This document shows positions 7,318 to 14,424 of a stretch of 18,158 nt of DNA, piece after piece. This stretch comes from an uncultured Verrucomicrobiota bacterium (GTDB lineage: Bacteria > Verrucomicrobiota > Kiritimatiellia > RFP12 > UBA1067). A program made the position numbers and the translations under genes. The stretch is taken from contig CAMOXA010000007.1 of the NCBI GenBank assembly GCA_946628745.1, positions 1 through 18,158 on the forward strand, written 5' to 3'. The notes below the pieces were generated by a model. That model was not told the DNA's origin. It searched no databases and saw only the letters and a program-made list of their open reading frames with translations. How positions within the stretch are numbered: the stretch's first letter is position 1; each line of letters starts with the position of its first letter.

Positions 7318-8245
7318 CTTTCAACTCCTTGAAGCAAAGCTCCAGATATTCATCGCAGAAGGCGGAGGAATGCGGCATCTTCACCAGACTCGGCGGCAGG
7401 GTCGACGGCTCCGCGTCGAGTATTCCGCCCGCCGCGCCGCCGCCCACATGCGCGAGCGGACCGGGCTCGCCCTTGAACACGTCGAGATAAGCCCCGGCGA
7501 GCCGCCCTTTGGCGAGCGCGTCGACCAGCGCACGCTCGTCGACGGCGTTGCCGCGCCCGACATTCACTACCACGCACCGCCGCGGCAGCAGCGAAATGAG
7601 TCCCGGCCCCAGCATGTCGTCCGTGCCGGTGTCGCCCGGCAGCGCCATTATGAGCCAGTCCGCCGTCTTGGCCGACTCGCGCAGCGCCGCGAAATTCTTT
7701 CGCGTGAAACCCGACACTTTCACCCCCAGCCCCTCGAGCTTCTCGCCGATCGCCCGGCCTATGCGCCCGTACCCGAGAACGACCGCGCGAGTGCCGGCGA
7801 CGAGAGAACAGCCCGCGTCTATCGCGGTCCTCGGCCACGTCCGGCGCCACGGCCCGGCGTCCGCCGCCGATATCTCCGGACGGAAGAACCCGTGCGCCCA
7901 GGCCAGCATGAAGCCGACCACCGTCTCGGATATGATTCGCCCGTGGAACCCGCCGAAATGCACCTTCACCCCCTTCGGCGCCTCCCGCCATGCGACAAGT
8001 TCGCGTCCCGCCCCCGGCGTCGCGAGTACGCGCAGCTTCCCGGCCAAAGCCCACCATTCCCGGCGGAAGCTCCACACTATCGCGTGCGTGGCGCGCGGCA
8101 GTTCGCGCAAAAACGCCCTCTCGCCGCGCACCCGCACGATGTCGGCGCCCTGCGGCGCAAGCGAACGCAGAAAGCGAAGCGCCTTCGCGTCGGCGCGAAA
8201 GCACTTCTCGGGCCATTCCAGCCAAACCAGATACCGTTCGGCCAC
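7301..8245 (-). CDS. D-isomer-specific 2-hydroxyacid dehydrogenase family protein
   Basis: NAD(P)-dependent oxidoreductase interconverting a 2-keto acid and a D-2-hydroxy acid; the substrate cannot be told from sequence. I place the start at the GTG at 8243-8245, giving 314 residues (MAERYLVWLEWPEK...), because a longer open frame would run deep into the upstream synthetase gene. That GTG shares one base with the synthetase stop (TAGTG), a classical coupling arrangement. The cofactor motif GYGRIG is at 158-163. Catalytic residues in the family order are Arg231 (VNVGRG), Glu260 (VFKGEPGPL) and His292 (MPHSSAF). The overall layout resembles glyoxylate/hydroxypyruvate reductase A-type enzymes, with a poorly conserved N-terminal substrate domain. 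Neighbours, an acyl-CoA synthetase and tsaE, do not point to a pathway. Confidence 0.87.
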   Translation of the reverse strand: MAERYLVWLEWPEKCFRADAKALRFLRSLAPQGADIVRVRGERAFLRELPRATHAIVWSFRREWWALAGKLRVLATPGAGRELVAWREAPKGVKVHFGGFHGRIISETVVGFMLAWAHGFFRPEISAADAGPWRRTWPRTAIDAGCSLVAGTRAVVLGYGRIGRAIGEKLEGLGVKVSGFTRKNFAALRESAKTADWLIMALPGDTGTDDMLGPGLISLLPRRCVVVNVGRGNAVDERALVDALAKGRLAGAYLDVFKGEPGPLAHVGGGAAGGILDAEPSTLPPSLVKMPHSSAFCDEYLELCFKELKDEGLL

Positions 8246-9906
8246 TATTCGTCCAGCTTGCCCTTGTACGCCACGCGGCGGACCTTGCCGACCGAGGTGC
8301 GTTCGAGCGGCTCCTTCGAAATGACGACTTTTCTGACCCGCTTGTAGTCCGCGAGTTCCGCGCATCTTGTCTGCACCGCCTTCTGCGTCGCCTTTTCGAC
8401 TTCTTCCCAGGGCGGCATCTTGCCGCCGTTGTTCGCGGCGAACCAGTCTTCGTTCGGATGGGCGATTGCGCCCACCCTTTCGCCCGGCACGCCGCCTTCG
8501 GTGTAGCCCACAACTATGATGTCGGCGACGCACGGCTCCTTCGCGATGCAGTTTTCAACCTCTTCAGGATATATGTTCTTGCCTTCGCGGTTGACGATAA
8601 GCGCCTTCTTGCGTCCGCGTATCGAGATGATGCCGTTCTCGTCGATGGACGCGAGGTCTCCGGTCTTGAACCATTCGCCGTCGAACGCCTCGTCCGTAGC
8701 GGCCTGGTTGTGCCAGTAGCCCCTCATCACGATTTTGCCCTTTATCTGAAGTTCGCCGACGCCGGACTCGTTCTTGTCCGCAAGGCGCACCTCGATGCCG
8801 TTGATGGCCTTGCCGATCGCGCCGACCGCGTCCACCTCGGGTCCGCACACGCTCACCACCGGCGAACATTCCGTGAGCCCATATCCTTCGAGGAAGCGTA
8901 TGTGCATCCTGTTGAAGCCCTTGAGAACATGGTGCGGACACGGCGCGCCGCCGGTTATCATGAACCTCAGCCGCCCGCCGAGCCTCAGCTTGACCATGTG
9001 CATGACAGGCCCGCGCAGGCCTATCTTCATCAACATGCTCGCCGCCTTGGACTTTTTAAGCGACTCGTCTATCTTTTCGTATATCTTCTCCGCCAGAAGC
9101 GGCACCGCCATCATCACCGACGGCTTCAGCGTCTTTATGTCCTGCACGACCGTGCGCAGCGACTGCATGAAGCATATCTGGGCGCCCATGACCATCGGGC
9201 ATACGAAATTGGTCGTGAACGAAAACGCGTGAAAGAGCGGCAGAACGACGAAAAACGAGTCTTTCTCGGTTATCTTCGCGCCGAAACACTGCAGCGCCCC
9301 CACTATGTCGTGCAGGAAGTTGGAGTGGGTGAGCATCGCGCCCTTCGGCTTGCCGGTCGTCCCGGACGTGTATATGATCGACGCGACGTCCGACGGCTGC
9401 GCGTCGTTCTCGTCGTACCACTCCCCGCCGTCGCGTATCATCAGCGACTTGAGCCCCACAACGTCCGCCTGGGCGATCTTGCGCCCGTCGAATATGACGC
9501 CGTCGACTATGACGATGCCGCGCAGTTTGGGCAGCTTCGGCGCGATCTCCATCAACATCCTGAGATGCGCCTTGTCGGTCGTCACGACCGTGACCTCCGC
9601 GTCTTCGAGAATGTACCGCACTTCTTCGGCGTGCAGTTTCGGATCCACCGGCACGACCGCAACGCCCGCCCCGGCCTGCGCGAGATACGATACCATCCAG
9701 TGCGGATGGTTCGGCAGGATTATCGCCGTGTGCTCCTCGCGCGGTTTGAGGCCAAACCGCGTGGCGTAGCCCTCGGCTGTCTCGCGCACGTCCTGCAGAA
9801 AGCGGCTCCATGTCTTGAAATGCCATTCCTTGTCTTCGCACCACCTGAGCGCGACATTGTTAGGAATGCGCATTGCACAACCTTCAAGCAAACCTCGAAT
9901 TGTCAT
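8245..9906 (-). CDS. Long-chain fatty acid-CoA ligase-like AMP-binding enzyme
   Basis: Adenylate-forming enzyme that activates a carboxylic acid, most likely a fatty acid, with ATP and transfers it to CoA (or possibly acyl carrier protein). All core motifs are present in 553 residues: the P-loop YTSGTTGKPKG (179-189), GYGLTE (341-346), TGDLA (415-419), the hinge GRKKALIV (431-438), GKNIYPEEVE (442-451) and the C-terminal catalytic Lys541 in SVGKVRR. The GKNIYPEEVE form is usual in FadD/FAA1-like ligases. The ATG has AGGAAG 8 nt upstream. It is the first gene of a three-gene overlapping unit with the dehydrogenase and tsaE, and a promoter lies just upstream. Acyl-ACP synthetase activity is a real alternative given the nearby LpxA-family gene. 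Confidence 0.9.
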   Translation of the reverse strand: MTIRGLLEGCAMRIPNNVALRWCEDKEWHFKTWSRFLQDVRETAEGYATRFGLKPREEHTAIILPNHPHWMVSYLAQAGAGVAVVPVDPKLHAEEVRYILEDAEVTVVTTDKAHLRMLMEIAPKLPKLRGIVIVDGVIFDGRKIAQADVVGLKSLMIRDGGEWYDENDAQPSDVASIIYTSGTTGKPKGAMLTHSNFLHDIVGALQCFGAKITEKDSFFVVLPLFHAFSFTTNFVCPMVMGAQICFMQSLRTVVQDIKTLKPSVMMAVPLLAEKIYEKIDESLKKSKAASMLMKIGLRGPVMHMVKLRLGGRLRFMITGGAPCPHHVLKGFNRMHIRFLEGYGLTECSPVVSVCGPEVDAVGAIGKAINGIEVRLADKNESGVGELQIKGKIVMRGYWHNQAATDEAFDGEWFKTGDLASIDENGIISIRGRKKALIVNREGKNIYPEEVENCIAKEPCVADIIVVGYTEGGVPGERVGAIAHPNEDWFAANNGGKMPPWEEVEKATQKAVQTRCAELADYKRVRKVVISKEPLERTSVGKVRRVAYKGKLDE

Positions 9907-9951
9907 CTGTTTGTCTTCCTATTATACCCAACAAGCACAGGAACACGGTAT

Positions 9952-9981
9952 ATTGTAGCATTTACCCCGAACGTAAGTCAA
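9952..9981 (-). promoter_or_regulatory. Promoter of the acyl-CoA synthetase-dehydrogenase-tsaE unit
   Basis: The minus strand reads TTGACT (9976-9981), 18 nt, then TACAAT (9952-9957), each one mismatch from consensus. It lies directly after the murF stop and about 45 nt before the synthetase ATG. A second TATAAT occurs at 9921-9926 but has no good -35 at 16-18 nt, so I treat it as a possible minor or accidental site. Confidence 0.6.
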
Positions 9982-9988
9982 CCTGCCG

Positions 9989-11122
9989 TCAATCGAGAAG
10001 CGACCCCAGTTTCATCGCGTGGGACGCTTTCAAAAGCACGATATCGCCCGCCGACACGTCCAGCCGGAATTTCTTCTTGAGGGGCTCGAGCGTCTTGTAG
10101 GCCAGATGGCACAGGCATTTCGAACTCGCTTCGCCTACGCCTATCACCAGCGGTATGCCCAGCGACATGGCGTGGGCGAAAACCTTGCGGTGCAGCTCGG
10201 CGGACCTCTCGCCCAGCTCGAACATGTCGCCTAGGACCGCCACGCGCTTGCCGTCGCACGGCGTCTTGGCGAAAGTATCCAGCGCGGCGATCATGGCGTC
10301 CGGGTTGGCGTTGTACGTGTCGTCGATGTATGTGACGCCGTCTTTCTCGATCTTGCGCCACCTCGCGCCCGGGAGCGAGAACCCGTCCAGCGCGGCGATG
10401 CATTTCCCGCGCGTCGCGCCGAGACGCTCCGCGAGCGCGAAGGCGAGGCACGCGTTGGAGAGATTGTGCTCGCCGGGCAGGATGTCTTCGAGCGCGCGCG
10501 CCATCCACTCCAGGCGCGGGTCGGCTTCTGTCAGCTCGCCTTTCACCATCGATCGCAGTATGTCCAGCCGCGCGTTCTCGCGCGAGACGACACCGAACCG
10601 GGCGGCGCGCGCGAGCAGAACCCCCTTCTCGCGGGCTATACCGTCTTTCGTCCCGAAAAACTCGATGTGCGCGGTGCCGACATTCGTCACAAGTCCGCAA
10701 TCCGGCTGCGCCGTGTCGCAAAGCCCGGCGATTTCCCCGGGATGGTTGGTGCCCATCTCGAGCACGAGAAAGTCCGCGTCTTTCGGACAGTTCAAGATCG
10801 TTATCGGTACGCCTATGTGATTGTTGTAGTTGCCTTCCGTGGCGTGTACCTTGCCGATTGTGGAAAGGAACGCTTTCACAAGCTCCTTTGTCGTCGTCTT
10901 CCCGGCCGAGCCTGTTATGCCCACGACTGTCGCCTTGAGCGACCTGCGGTATTCCCGGGCCGCCCGGTTCAGCTCTTCAAAGCCCTCTATCACGCCCGCC
11001 GCGCCCTTTTCAAGCGCTTGCGGTATGAACTCGCGCCCGTCGCATTTCTCGCCTTTCAGCGCGACGAACAGCATGCCCGGCTTCACGAGCCTGGAATCGA
11101 ATGTCGCTCCGGAGAACTCCAT
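9989..11122 (-). CDS. murF: UDP-N-acetylmuramoyl-tripeptide--D-alanyl-D-alanine ligase MurF
   Basis: Cytoplasmic ATP-dependent ligase that adds D-Ala-D-Ala to the UDP-MurNAc tripeptide, completing the peptidoglycan precursor. Motifs: the N-terminal Mur signature FDSRLVKPGMLFVALKGE (8-25), the ATP loop GITGSAGKTTTKE (68-80), NNHIGVP (100-106), EMGTNHPGEI (122-131), the MurF-type DDTYNANPDAM (267-277), LGDMFELGE (297-305) and a terminal LLKASHAMKLG (363-373). It is short: 377 residues against about 450 in E. coli, mainly because the usual first 25 or so residues of the UDP-binding domain are missing. An in-frame stop three codons upstream prevents extension, so this is the true maximal start. 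The ATG is one base after the lpxA-family stop (TGACATG) with GGGGTGAG upstream, indicating coupled translation. Confidence 0.94.
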   Translation of the reverse strand: MEFSGATFDSRLVKPGMLFVALKGEKCDGREFIPQALEKGAAGVIEGFEELNRAAREYRRSLKATVVGITGSAGKTTTKELVKAFLSTIGKVHATEGNYNNHIGVPITILNCPKDADFLVLEMGTNHPGEIAGLCDTAQPDCGLVTNVGTAHIEFFGTKDGIAREKGVLLARAARFGVVSRENARLDILRSMVKGELTEADPRLEWMARALEDILPGEHNLSNACLAFALAERLGATRGKCIAALDGFSLPGARWRKIEKDGVTYIDDTYNANPDAMIAALDTFAKTPCDGKRVAVLGDMFELGERSAELHRKVFAHAMSLGIPLVIGVGEASSKCLCHLAYKTLEPLKKKFRLDVSAGDIVLLKASHAMKLGSLLD

Positions 11123-11123
11123 G

Positions 11124-11900
11124 TCAGCTCACCCCGCGCTGCGAATTGCGGTAGAACGCAACGAGCTGCTTGATCTCGTCGAACTGCTCGACGTCGTTTT
11201 CGACGCGGTCGAGCGCCTGCGAGCGGTTGAGCCCGTCGCGGTAGATGAAGCGGTGCGCCTCTTTGAGCGCGTGTATGACGTCCTTGGAGAATCCGCGGCG
11301 CGTGAGGCCCACGACATTCGGCCCTATGACTTTCATGGACCCTTCCACCATGTCGCCGAGCATGTACGGCGGGAAGTCCTGCCTTATCTTGCACATCCCG
11401 CCGACCATCGCGTGGCGGCCCACCGTGCAGAACTGGTGCGAGGCCGAGCACCCGCCGATGATGACATAGTCCTGAAGATGCACGTCGCCCGCGAGCTGCA
11501 CCGTGTTCGAACAGATGACATGGTTGCCGAGTATGACGCCGTGCGCCGCGTGGCAGTACGCCATGAACAGGCAGTCCGAGCCGATTATCGTCTTCTCGCC
11601 GTCCGCCGTCCCGAGATGCACCGTCGCGAACTCGCGTATGACCGTCCTGTCGCCGATTTCGACATAGCTGACGGACCCCTCCTGGTACTTCAGATCCTGC
11701 GTTTTCATTCCGATGAGCGCGTAGGGGAATATCTGGCACGACGAGCCTATCGTCGTGTGCCCGTCGACAATCGCCCCCTGCCCGACGGTCGTTCCGTCGC
11801 CCAGGCTGACGAACGGCCCTATGTGCGCATACGGGCCTATCTCCACGTCCGCGCCAAGTCTGGCGCCGTCTTCAACGATTGCTGTTGGATGGATTTTCAT
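11124..11900 (-). CDS. lpxA: LpxA-family acyl-ACP--UDP-sugar O-acyltransferase (divergent active site)
   Basis: Left-handed beta-helix acyltransferase; LpxA catalyses the first step of lipid A synthesis, moving a 3-hydroxyacyl group from ACP to UDP-GlcNAc. The 258 residues show hexapeptide repeats throughout, the LpxA landmarks TQDLKY (67-72), IGDRTVIRE (82-90), SHQFCTVG (154-161) and GLTRRGFS, and a normal helical C-terminal domain. The catalytic His is His120, in HAAHG. Compared with E. coli, Asp126 is replaced by Gly121, His144 by Asp139, and no His is seen at the His191 region, which also has about two extra residues. Gly168 matches E. coli Gly173, the hydrocarbon-ruler position, compatible with a long acyl chain. 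No lpxD, fabZ or lpxB neighbours are visible. A canonical LpxA is most likely, but a paralogue with a different substrate is possible. Confidence 0.87.
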   Translation of the reverse strand: MKIHPTAIVEDGARLGADVEIGPYAHIGPFVSLGDGTTVGQGAIVDGHTTIGSSCQIFPYALIGMKTQDLKYQEGSVSYVEIGDRTVIREFATVHLGTADGEKTIIGSDCLFMAYCHAAHGVILGNHVICSNTVQLAGDVHLQDYVIIGGCSASHQFCTVGRHAMVGGMCKIRQDFPPYMLGDMVEGSMKVIGPNVVGLTRRGFSKDVIHALKEAHRFIYRDGLNRSQALDRVENDVEQFDEIKQLVAFYRNSQRGVS

Positions 11901-11922
11901 TTGTGTTGCCTTGTCTGTATTG

Positions 11923-13014
11923 TCAGAGGTTGCGCTTGACGAACCATGCCGAAAGCGCGAAGCACACGCCGACCGGCAGCCACATCAGGACTTCAGGATG
12001 CAGCGCGTACGCCTTCTGGTTGCTCAGCATCAGCATGGCGAAAAGGTAGTACCCGAGCGCGATCGCCAGCGAAATCGCCATGCCGACCGTCGATTCCTTG
12101 CGCTGGGCGCGTATGCCGAGCGGTATGCCGACCATGACGAAACACAGCGACGCCATGGCGAACACGAAGCGCTTCGACAGCTCCACCTTCAGTTTCGAGA
12201 GCCCTTTGCGGCCCTCCTTGCGCTCCGGCCGCGCGGCCTTTATCTCGGCGCGCTCGCTGCGTATCTTGTCCAGAAGCTCGAAGAACCTGAGGTCCTTGCC
12301 TTTCTTGACGTACGTGCCGGACTTTACCTCGATCGGATAGTAGACGTATTCGCCGCGGCCTTGCGCCGATATCTTCTCGTCGACGGGATCGATTGTGAAC
12401 GAGTACAGTTCGAGCGCCATGTCTTCGCCGTCGCCCGAGGCGAGCGCCTTGTCGGCGTGAATCGTCCTCGTGACGCCCTTCTCGGCGGTGATGGTCGCCG
12501 TCACGTCGTAGAGCCAGCGCCCCTCCTTGCGCTTGACGTAGAGCTCGACCCCCGGGAAATCCCGGACCGGCACGCCGGGCTCTATCAAATCGACGGTGTT
12601 CTCGACGGACAGCTTCGAGGTGAGCGACCGGCGGATCTCGTGTCCGCGCGGCACAATCTCGTTGTTGATCCACGCGCAAAGCGCCGACGCCGCCAGCGCG
12701 AACAGCACCGGCCACTTCATGATCGCCAGCAGATTTATGCCGCACGCGCGCATCGCCGCTATCTCGCTGTCTGCCGAAAGCCGCGAGAACACGAGTACGC
12801 TCGACACGAGCAGCGCCAGCGGTATCGTCCACTGCAGCGTCTCCGGAAAGCTCACCGCGGCGAACCTGCCTATCAGCGACGCCGGCATGCCGTCTATAAT
12901 ATACCCGACGATCTGGACGAGAAGCCCGATCGTCAGGACGAAGCTGAGCACCAGAAACGCCAGCACGAAGCTCGACAGGAACGAGCCGAAGACATATCTC
13001 TCGATCGCCTTCAC
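11923..13014 (-). CDS. LptF/LptG-family lipopolysaccharide export permease
   Basis: Inner-membrane subunit of the LptB2FG transporter, which extracts lipopolysaccharide from the inner membrane and feeds it to the periplasmic Lpt bridge. The 363 residues follow the family plan: three N-terminal membrane segments (about 14-36, 58-78 and 97-117), the conserved cytoplasmic coupling region RLSADSEIAAMRACGI (78-93), NNEIVP (117-122), a periplasmic beta-jellyroll-like domain (about 125-275) and three C-terminal segments (about 283-301, 309-330 and 341-358). The start is GTG, with GGAG 7 nt upstream overlapping the tyrS stop region. Only one permease gene is present; the heterodimer partner must be encoded elsewhere. 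I cannot decide between LptF and LptG. Confidence 0.88.
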   Translation of the reverse strand: MKAIERYVFGSFLSSFVLAFLVLSFVLTIGLLVQIVGYIIDGMPASLIGRFAAVSFPETLQWTIPLALLVSSVLVFSRLSADSEIAAMRACGINLLAIMKWPVLFALAASALCAWINNEIVPRGHEIRRSLTSKLSVENTVDLIEPGVPVRDFPGVELYVKRKEGRWLYDVTATITAEKGVTRTIHADKALASGDGEDMALELYSFTIDPVDEKISAQGRGEYVYYPIEVKSGTYVKKGKDLRFFELLDKIRSERAEIKAARPERKEGRKGLSKLKVELSKRFVFAMASLCFVMVGIPLGIRAQRKESTVGMAISLAIALGYYLFAMLMLSNQKAYALHPEVLMWLPVGVCFALSAWFVKRNL

Positions 13015-13024
13015 GCGCGGCTCC

Positions 13025-14290
13025 TCAGCCTTTCACCCTCAGCAGGAAATTGTTCTTCTTGCCCTGCCGCAGTATCGCCACGCGCCCGTCGATGAAGTCC
13101 GCCTCTTCGATGACGCGCTTGTCGTCGACCTTCGCCCCGTTGAGCGAGAGGCCGCCCTGCGCCGCCATGCGCCTGGCCTCGCCGTTCGATTTGAACATCC
13201 CCGCCGCGGCCGCCACCGCCCAGACCGCCTTGCCGGCGACTTCGGCCTTCGCCATCTCGGCGGATTTCACGTCCTTGAATATCGCCTCCAGCTCCGCCGC
13301 GCTCTTGCCGGACATGTCGCCGCCGAACAATGTCTGCGTGGCGCCTTGCGCCGTCCGCAGGCCCTCTTCGCCGTGCACGAGCCGCGTCAGTTCCTCCGCG
13401 AGAGCCTTCTGCGGAATCCTCGCCTCGGGCCTGGCCTTCATCTGCCGTTCGAGATCGGCTATCTCGTCCAGCGATCTCATCGAAAAGACCTTCAGATAGC
13501 GTATCACGTCTGCGTCCGCCGCCCTGAGAAAGTACTGGTACCAGTCGTATACCGATGTCATCTCGCCGTTCATGAACAGCGCGTTGCCCTCGGACTTGCC
13601 GAACTTGCGCCCTGTGGAATCGAGGAGCAGCGGGAACGTCAGCCCGTACGCCGTCTTGCCGCGCATGCGGTGCACGAGATCGGTCCCTGCCGTGATGTTG
13701 CCCCACTGGTCCGCGCCGCCGACCTCCAGAGTGCACCCGTAGTTGTCGTAAAGGTGCAGGAAGTCGTTGCCTTGCAGAATCTGGTACGAGAACTCCGTGA
13801 ACGTCAGCGCGCCCTCGCTGGCCTCAAGCCGCTTTTTGACGCTCTCCTTCGCCAGCATCTGCGGCACGCGAAAGTTTATGGCTATGTCGCGCAGGAACTC
13901 TATCGCGCTCGTGCCCTTGTACCAGTCGTAGTTGTCGACGAGCGTCGCGGCGTTCGGTCCGTCGAAATCGAGAATCCTGGCGAGATTCTCGCGGATGCCT
14001 TTCTTGTTTTCCGCCACTTGCTCGACGGTTAGCATGTTGCGCTCGGCGGACTTTCCGCTCGGGTCGCCGATAAGCCCCGTCGCGCCCCCGACTAGCGCTA
14101 TGACGCGGTGGCCCGCCTTCTGGAAGCGCCTCAAGACCATGATGGACACGAGATTCCCGGCCTGCAGACTGCGGGCGGACGGGTCGAAACCGCAATAAAC
14201 GGTCGTCGGCGAATCCAGCGCTTTTTCTATTTCCGGATCCGTCAGAGCCTCAACAAGTCCGCGAGCCTTCAGTTCATCTAGTAGTTTCAT
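13025..14290 (-). CDS. tyrS: Tyrosine--tRNA ligase
   Basis: Class I aminoacyl-tRNA synthetase charging tRNA-Tyr. I choose the ATG at 14288-14290 (421 residues, MKLLDELKARGL...), which aligns with the usual TyrS N-terminus; a start 14 codons further up would lie inside the promoter. Motifs: VYCGFDPSARSLQAGN (31-46) containing the HIGH-equivalent, LVGGATGLIGDPSGKSAER (66-84), GGADQWGNITAG (191-202), the KMSKS-equivalent KFGKSEG (229-235) and a C-terminal S4 RNA-binding domain (about 366-421). Size and layout match the E. coli enzyme. The first His of HIGH is Gln43. No Shine-Dalgarno sequence is visible and a -10-like box lies 8 nt before the ATG, suggesting a leaderless message. It heads a four-gene unit with the LPS permease, lpxA-family and murF genes. 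Confidence 0.96.
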   Translation of the reverse strand: MKLLDELKARGLVEALTDPEIEKALDSPTTVYCGFDPSARSLQAGNLVSIMVLRRFQKAGHRVIALVGGATGLIGDPSGKSAERNMLTVEQVAENKKGIRENLARILDFDGPNAATLVDNYDWYKGTSAIEFLRDIAINFRVPQMLAKESVKKRLEASEGALTFTEFSYQILQGNDFLHLYDNYGCTLEVGGADQWGNITAGTDLVHRMRGKTAYGLTFPLLLDSTGRKFGKSEGNALFMNGEMTSVYDWYQYFLRAADADVIRYLKVFSMRSLDEIADLERQMKARPEARIPQKALAEELTRLVHGEEGLRTAQGATQTLFGGDMSGKSAAELEAIFKDVKSAEMAKAEVAGKAVWAVAAAAGMFKSNGEARRMAAQGGLSLNGAKVDDKRVIEEADFIDGRVAILRQGKKNNFLLRVKG

Positions 14291-14298
14291 AGCCGTAT

Positions 14299-14328
14299 AT
14301 TGTACCATATGTTGCCGCCGCCGGTCTA
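14299..14328 (-). promoter_or_regulatory. Probable promoter of the tyrS-lptF/G-lpxA-murF unit
   Basis: The minus strand reads TAGACC (14323-14328; four of six matches to TTGACA), 18 nt, then TACAAT (14299-14304; five of six). Transcription would begin around 14292, two or three bases before the tyrS ATG. The short distance and the missing ribosome-binding site mirror the Wza-like gene. Confidence 0.5.
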
Positions 14329-14355
14329 GCACGGGCGCGATTTTTTTGCCGGGCC

Positions 14356-14386
14356 AAAAACGTCGGGCGGGGTCTCCCCCGCCCGA
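14356..14386 (-). terminator. Rho-independent terminator after the large secreted-protein gene
   Basis: On the minus strand a perfect 10-bp stem, TCGGGCGGGG pairing with CCCCGCCCGA (plus-strand arms 14363-14372 and 14377-14386), closes on a GAGA tetraloop and is followed after two bases by five T. It begins 38 nt after the stop codon of the 948-residue protein and separates it from the tyrS promoter. Confidence 0.85.
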
Positions 14387-14424
14387 TCCTTTAGCCGATG
14401 TCGCGGCTTCTCCGCTTCTCGCGG

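Noticed and set aside
8246..8533. Longer version of the dehydrogenase starting at 8533
   Set aside because: It would overlap 290 bases of the synthetase gene and its extra residues are low-complexity Arg/Gly; the GTG at 8245 fits the family start and the TAGTG coupling.
9921..9926. Second TATAAT just upstream of the acyl-CoA synthetase
   Set aside because: No acceptable -35 at 16-18 nt spacing; the TTGACT-N18-TACAAT pair slightly upstream is better.
7990..10080. Plus-strand frame of nearly 700 codons opposite the acyl-CoA synthetase
   Set aside because: The minus strand carries every AMP-binding motif in this stretch; the plus-strand product is Arg/His-rich without a fold signature.
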